8,896 nt of DNA from CAZTAO01 sp964611645 (lineage in GTDB: Bacteria > Armatimonadota > UBA5829). The position numbers and the translations under genes were made by a program. Below the pieces are notes generated by a model that worked only from the letters and a program-made list of their open reading frames with translations, was not told the DNA's origin and did not search any database. Below are positions 6,073 through 8,896 of the stretch, one piece after another; the stretch's first letter is position 1, and every line of letters starts with the position of its first letter. Location of the stretch: contig CAZTAO010000105.1 of NCBI GenBank assembly GCA_964611645.1, positions 1 to 8,896 on the forward strand, read 5' to 3'.

Positions 6073-7201
6073 GATTCTCCCCTTTCTTTATCTGTTCTGC
6101 TATGTACTCAGGCACGGTTTCCAGACCCTCTGCCCGCAGCAGATTCACAAAGTTATCATCTCGCAATAGCATCCTGAGTGCGCTGACCGTGAACACTAGT
6201 CGAGCCGAGCAAAGCTCCGCCTTCTTGAGTGCCTGACGCTGTTTCTCTTGCTCACGCCTAAAGGTTCTGACAACGCTCTCAGCCGTGACTTTGTGACTGC
6301 CCTTTCCCTGGCGCTTCCTTCCATCATTTGCCTTTCTGGAATCAGCGACTCTGCGAGCGCTTCTGAGTTCGGTATGCGATATCTTCTTCTCTTCCAGCGC
6401 CCGTGTGAGCGCCGACTGTATGTCCTTGTCCTCCGAGTGTGCTATTATCATGGCGGCTGATAGCGGAATTCGACCAGAATCGACCGCGTTGAGCAATGTC
6501 TGTTCGCCGCGATCATGCAGGATAAGCAACGAAGCGACGTTGGAAACGCAGATGCCAGTCTTGCGGCCTATCTCCCGATGGTTGTGTCCGCGTTCCCTGA
6601 GCGCAACAAGCTCGCGCACCGTTTCCATTGTTCGAGGCTTTTGTCGAGCAATGTTCTCGACCAGCCCCATGATCATTGCGTCCTCGGCAGATACTTTGCG
6701 GACGATAGCGGGCACCATGGTCTCTCCCAACTGCTTGAGGGCTTCCAGCCTGCCTTGCCCGCAGACCAGATCGAACAAGCCGTTCTTCCTTTCCCGGACA
6801 GTGATGGGCTTTTTGAGGCCAATGCGGCTGATGTTTGCCACAATCTGCTGAAACCTCTGCTTGTTACGCTCGCGTGGATTGACCACGTGAATGTTCTCTA
6901 TGGGGATGAGCCGAACTTCGGAAGGCAGCGTGTCGTCCGTTTGTGGCTGTTCATCGGGCACCTGGATAGGTGAGCGCTCGGTGGGCGGGATGAGAACCCC
7001 GGCCGCCTGCACCCCGTAATCCCCAGCGAGGTATGGAACAATGTCTGTGGGCTGGCGAACTACCGTGGCGCAGCCGCTGGGATGGTCTTCCGAGGCAGGC
7101 AGGTCAGTTCCCTTGTGTATCGGTCCTTCTGATTGCCCGGGTTCCAGCCTTTCCGTAAACCACCTGACCTCCCCGTGGATTTGCGGTATCTCTTGAGTCA
7201 T
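6065..7201 (-). CDS. ParB N-terminal domain protein with long N-terminal extension
   Basis: A 378-aa protein from ATG 7201. Residues 1-90 are a low-complexity, Pro/Gln/Asp-rich extension without recognised domain. The ParB/sulfiredoxin-like domain spans about 94-187: VRLIPIENIHVVNPRER, ISRIGLKKPITVRER, CGQGRLEALKQLGE (147-160, equivalent to the GERR nucleotide-binding box of ParB) and LVENIARQ (180-187). A helix-turn-helix covers about 193-228 (REIGRKTGICVSNVASLL). The C-terminal part is basic and helical (RKANDGRKRQGKGSHK, RTFRREQEKQRQ), likely for DNA binding or dimerisation. The GxGR form instead of GERR leaves CTP binding uncertain. The stop of the recombinase gene and this ATG share one base (TGATG), so translation is probably coupled; the TTG at 7204 is a poorer start. 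Confidence 0.8.
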   Translation of the reverse strand: MTQEIPQIHGEVRWFTERLEPGQSEGPIHKGTDLPASEDHPSGCATVVRQPTDIVPYLAGDYGVQAAGVLIPPTERSPIQVPDEQPQTDDTLPSEVRLIPIENIHVVNPRERNKQRFQQIVANISRIGLKKPITVRERKNGLFDLVCGQGRLEALKQLGETMVPAIVRKVSAEDAMIMGLVENIARQKPRTMETVRELVALRERGHNHREIGRKTGICVSNVASLLILHDRGEQTLLNAVDSGRIPLSAAMIIAHSEDKDIQSALTRALEEKKISHTELRSARRVADSRKANDGRKRQGKGSHKVTAESVVRTFRREQEKQRQALKKAELCSARLVFTVSALRMLLRDDNFVNLLRAEGLETVPEYIAEQIKKGENHG

Positions 7202-8784
7202 CAAGCCACCTCCCTAATGTGGACACGCCGCGACATGTCCATGAGATAATCCAGATCGTCGAACCTATAGGAATCGAAGAACAATCCGTTGACCTCCGCG
7301 AGCCTGAGCTTCTCGCCTGATATGTCTGTCGCCGGCAGCACGTAGTAGTCGAGCGGTCTGGCATTGGCCCCGTCCATTCGCACAGCAACCGTAATGTCGG
7401 GGTCCAGGGCCGTATCCAGGCGAATGACCCAGCGATAGGAGCCACCGGGACTCTGGAGGCACCGCGCAATGACTATGGACGCCGTGAATTCATCATTGAC
7501 TGTGAGCAGATCAGTTTCATTATCGTGGGACACATCGGCTCCCACGGCATGAATGCCGCTCATCAGTTGGTCGACTATCATGGGGTGCAGCGCACGTAGT
7601 TGTTTGTTTATCTCCAGGTAGGTATAATCATGGTCTGGAATGTACCCCACCATCCGATAGGCTCTAATGAGGCTGCCGAACCTGCCCTGGAAGGCGCTGC
7701 TGGACGGCCCCTCATACTCATCGATGATAAGGGCCGAGAGTCGCCCGCGGCGCTGGTATACATCCTTGAGCCAATTGAGAAGCTCATCATCTGAGAACCT
7801 GCGGCTGCGCTCAGCTATAATCTCGTGCGCGCGGATGAACAGGTCGGTATCGATTACCGGTTCAAAGGCACCGTCCATCCGGATGAGCATATCAGGGGTG
7901 TTATGTACCCGTTTCTTCTTGAGCTTGAAGCTCCGGCGGTTGTAGACGTTGTTGCCGATGTACTTCTCGTTGGTCAGCACCTCGTGTACAGTGGAGCGGG
8001 TCCAGGGCCGTCCCCAGTCGGTCAGGATGCCGCGGGCATTGAGTTCTTCGGCGATGGCCCGCTCGGGTTTGCCGCTGACCACAAACTGCAGGTACATCCA
8101 GCGAACGTTGTCGGTTTCCTCGGGAGGGCCAGGGCTGAGTATAACCCGGTCGGTCTGGATGCTTTTGTGCTCGCCCATAGATAACACTCCCTTGACCATG
8201 CCGTTGATATCGACGAGTACCCGACGCAACCCATACCCGGCTGTGCCGCCCTGCCGATAGCCAAGCTGAATGAGACGACACTGGCCTTTGAAGACCTTCG
8301 CCGATAGCTCACGGCTGTATTCGCCGGCCATGGCGCGCTTGACGCCCTTTACAATGGTCGACACGGGGCTGCCGTCGTTGGAGAATTGCTCGGCACAGTA
8401 ATGAACATCGACCCCGGCGCGCCGGCAGATATACTCGTAGTAGGCGCTCTCGTCGGCGTCCTGGAAGCGACCCCAGCGGCTGACGTCGTAGACAAGTATG
8501 GCGGTGAAGTTGTGGTCGGGGGCGCTGACGTCCTCAATGAGGCGCTTGAGGGAGTTGCGGCCATCTAGCCGTAGGCCGCTCTTGCCGTCATCTTGATACG
8601 TCGCGACGACCTCCATATTCTGCTTTGCAGCATACTCCATGATGACGTCGCACTGGTTCTCCGTGGAATACTGTTGATGTTCGGTAGACATCCTGGCATA
8701 GATTACCGCCCGGGTTCGCGGTGGCGATTCGGGAGGGTCGATGAGGCCGGATTCGTAGGGCGCGCGTGGTTCGTCTGTGGCCAT
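7201..8784 (-). CDS. Large serine recombinase (resolvase/invertase N-domain plus recombinase domain)
   Basis: A 527-aa site-specific recombinase. The N-terminal catalytic domain (about 24-165) shows VIYARMSTEHQQ with nucleophile Ser33 and Arg31, DDGKSGLRLDGR at 65-76, and YDVSRWGRFQDADES at 99-113 with the conserved arginines 103 and 106. The recombinase domain (about 175-290) includes GYRQGGTAGYGLRR, ERAIAEELNARGI and WTRSTVHEVLTNEKYIGN. The usual zinc ribbon is absent: no CxxC pair follows. Instead, residues 330-381 (SDDELLNWLKDVYQRRGRLS, then SAFQGRFGSLIRAYRMVGY) resemble the homing-endonuclease-associated repeat. The last 140 residues are beta-rich and conserved, in my memory, in recombinases with ParB neighbours. 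The start ATG 8784 has SD GAGGAG (8791-8796) 6 bases away. It heads the recombinase-ParB-RepB operon; the role would be integration or excision of this element. Confidence 0.88.
   Translation of the reverse strand: MATDEPRAPYESGLIDPPESPPRTRAVIYARMSTEHQQYSTENQCDVIMEYAAKQNMEVVATYQDDGKSGLRLDGRNSLKRLIEDVSAPDHNFTAILVYDVSRWGRFQDADESAYYEYICRRAGVDVHYCAEQFSNDGSPVSTIVKGVKRAMAGEYSRELSAKVFKGQCRLIQLGYRQGGTAGYGLRRVLVDINGMVKGVLSMGEHKSIQTDRVILSPGPPEETDNVRWMYLQFVVSGKPERAIAEELNARGILTDWGRPWTRSTVHEVLTNEKYIGNNVYNRRSFKLKKKRVHNTPDMLIRMDGAFEPVIDTDLFIRAHEIIAERSRRFSDDELLNWLKDVYQRRGRLSALIIDEYEGPSSSAFQGRFGSLIRAYRMVGYIPDHDYTYLEINKQLRALHPMIVDQLMSGIHAVGADVSHDNETDLLTVNDEFTASIVIARCLQSPGGSYRWVIRLDTALDPDITVAVRMDGANARPLDYYVLPATDISGEKLRLAEVNGLFFDSYRFDDLDYLMDMSRRVHIREVA
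7209..7213 (-). promoter_or_regulatory. Ribosome binding site deciding the ParB start
   Basis: GGAGG on the - strand lies 7 bases before ATG 7201 but only 4 before TTG 7204; the ATG is therefore the likely start. The site lies inside the end of the recombinase gene. Confidence 0.6.
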
Positions 8785-8802
8785 AGTTGGCTCCTCATGG
8801 TG

Positions 8803-8813
8803 GGATAGTATCC
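8803..8813. repeat. Perfect 11-bp palindrome GGATA-G-TATCC
   Basis: This palindrome lies 19 bases upstream of the recombinase start, just ahead of its SD. It could be a small operator or stall hairpin acting on recombinase expression. At this length a chance origin is possible. Confidence 0.3.
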
Positions 8814-8833
8814 GGTAAGAGCATGCGTGTGCG

Positions 8834-8876
8834 CTCCCCCAGAGACTTCATCACAATGAATGCTCGAAGTGGGGAG
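8834..8876. repeat. Imperfect inverted repeat upstream of recombinase, candidate att or operator site
   Basis: CTCCCC (8834-8839) pairs with GGGGAG (8871-8876), ACTTC (8845-8849) with GAAGT (8866-8870), and an inner TTCAT (8847-8851) with ATGAA (8856-8860). The arms are spaced asymmetrically (5 bases apart on the left, 0 on the right). Large serine recombinases often have their attachment site, about 40-50 bp of imperfect dyad, next to the gene, so this is a plausible att core or regulatory site. Without the flanking junction it cannot be proved. No good promoter was found in 8785-8896. Confidence 0.3.
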
Positions 8877-8896
8877 ATAAATCAAGTCGGGGAATA

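Noticed and set aside
6405..6973. Two + strand frames (148 and 152 codons) within the ParB gene.
   Set aside because: Both are antisense to the conserved ParB domain and have low-plausibility translations; they overlap each other as well.
7825..8184. A 119-codon + strand frame inside the recombinase gene.
   Set aside because: It is a mirror of the conserved recombinase domain on the other strand.
8797..8896. Promoter for the recombinase operon, TTGATT at 8885-8880 on the - strand.
   Set aside because: No -10 hexamer with acceptable match at 16-18 bases; a promoter may lie beyond the window or be of a different class.

Overview
This is bacterial DNA with a phage or integrative-element character. 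The evidence is a phage tail-fibre-type gene running off the left edge, and a large serine recombinase with two ParB-family genes at the right. The host cannot be named with confidence. Base composition looks moderately GC-rich by eye, ATA isoleucine codons are unusually frequent, Shine-Dalgarno (SD) sites are strong (GGAGG), and many genes start with GTG. A non-model phylum such as Chloroflexota or Armatimonadota would fit, but that is a weak inference. No tRNA, rRNA, CRISPR array or insertion sequence is visible, and no gene-free stretch exceeds about 215 bases.

Left part, + strand (1-3575). The C-terminal part of a tail-fibre-like protein comes first. After a gap of about 128 bases with an inverted repeat, a tightly packed five-gene cluster follows: a glutamine-synthetase-fold amidoligase (Amidoligase_2), a small DUF5049-like protein, an unknown 75-aa protein, a stand-alone class II glutamine amidotransferase, and a gamma-glutamylcyclotransferase (AIG2/GGCT-like). 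Genes overlap or nearly touch and each is led by GGAGG. By family knowledge these enzymes could release ammonia from glutamine, make an amide or peptide bond on a carboxylate, and cleave gamma-glutamyl groups. The substrate is unknown. This is the most interesting part of the window.

Middle, - strand (3602-5109). A single gene encodes a predicted exported protein of 430 aa with a clear signal peptide and no recognised family. It lies convergent to the amidoligase cluster and has a good sigma70-type promoter of its own, so it looks like a separately expressed cargo gene.

Right part, - strand (5110-8784). Three overlapping genes form one leftward operon: a large serine recombinase, then a ParB-domain protein with a long N-terminal extension, then a ParB/RepB-type plasmid-partition protein. 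The recombinase keeps the catalytic serine and recombinase domain but lacks the usual cysteine zinc ribbon; it has instead a short repeat resembling the homing-endonuclease-associated DNA-binding module. The 112 bases upstream of it carry inverted repeats that may be an attachment site or operator.

The picture is a mobile element (prophage or phage-derived integrative element) whose integration and partition module sits at one end, with a tail gene, a peptide/amide-chemistry cluster and an exported protein next to it.
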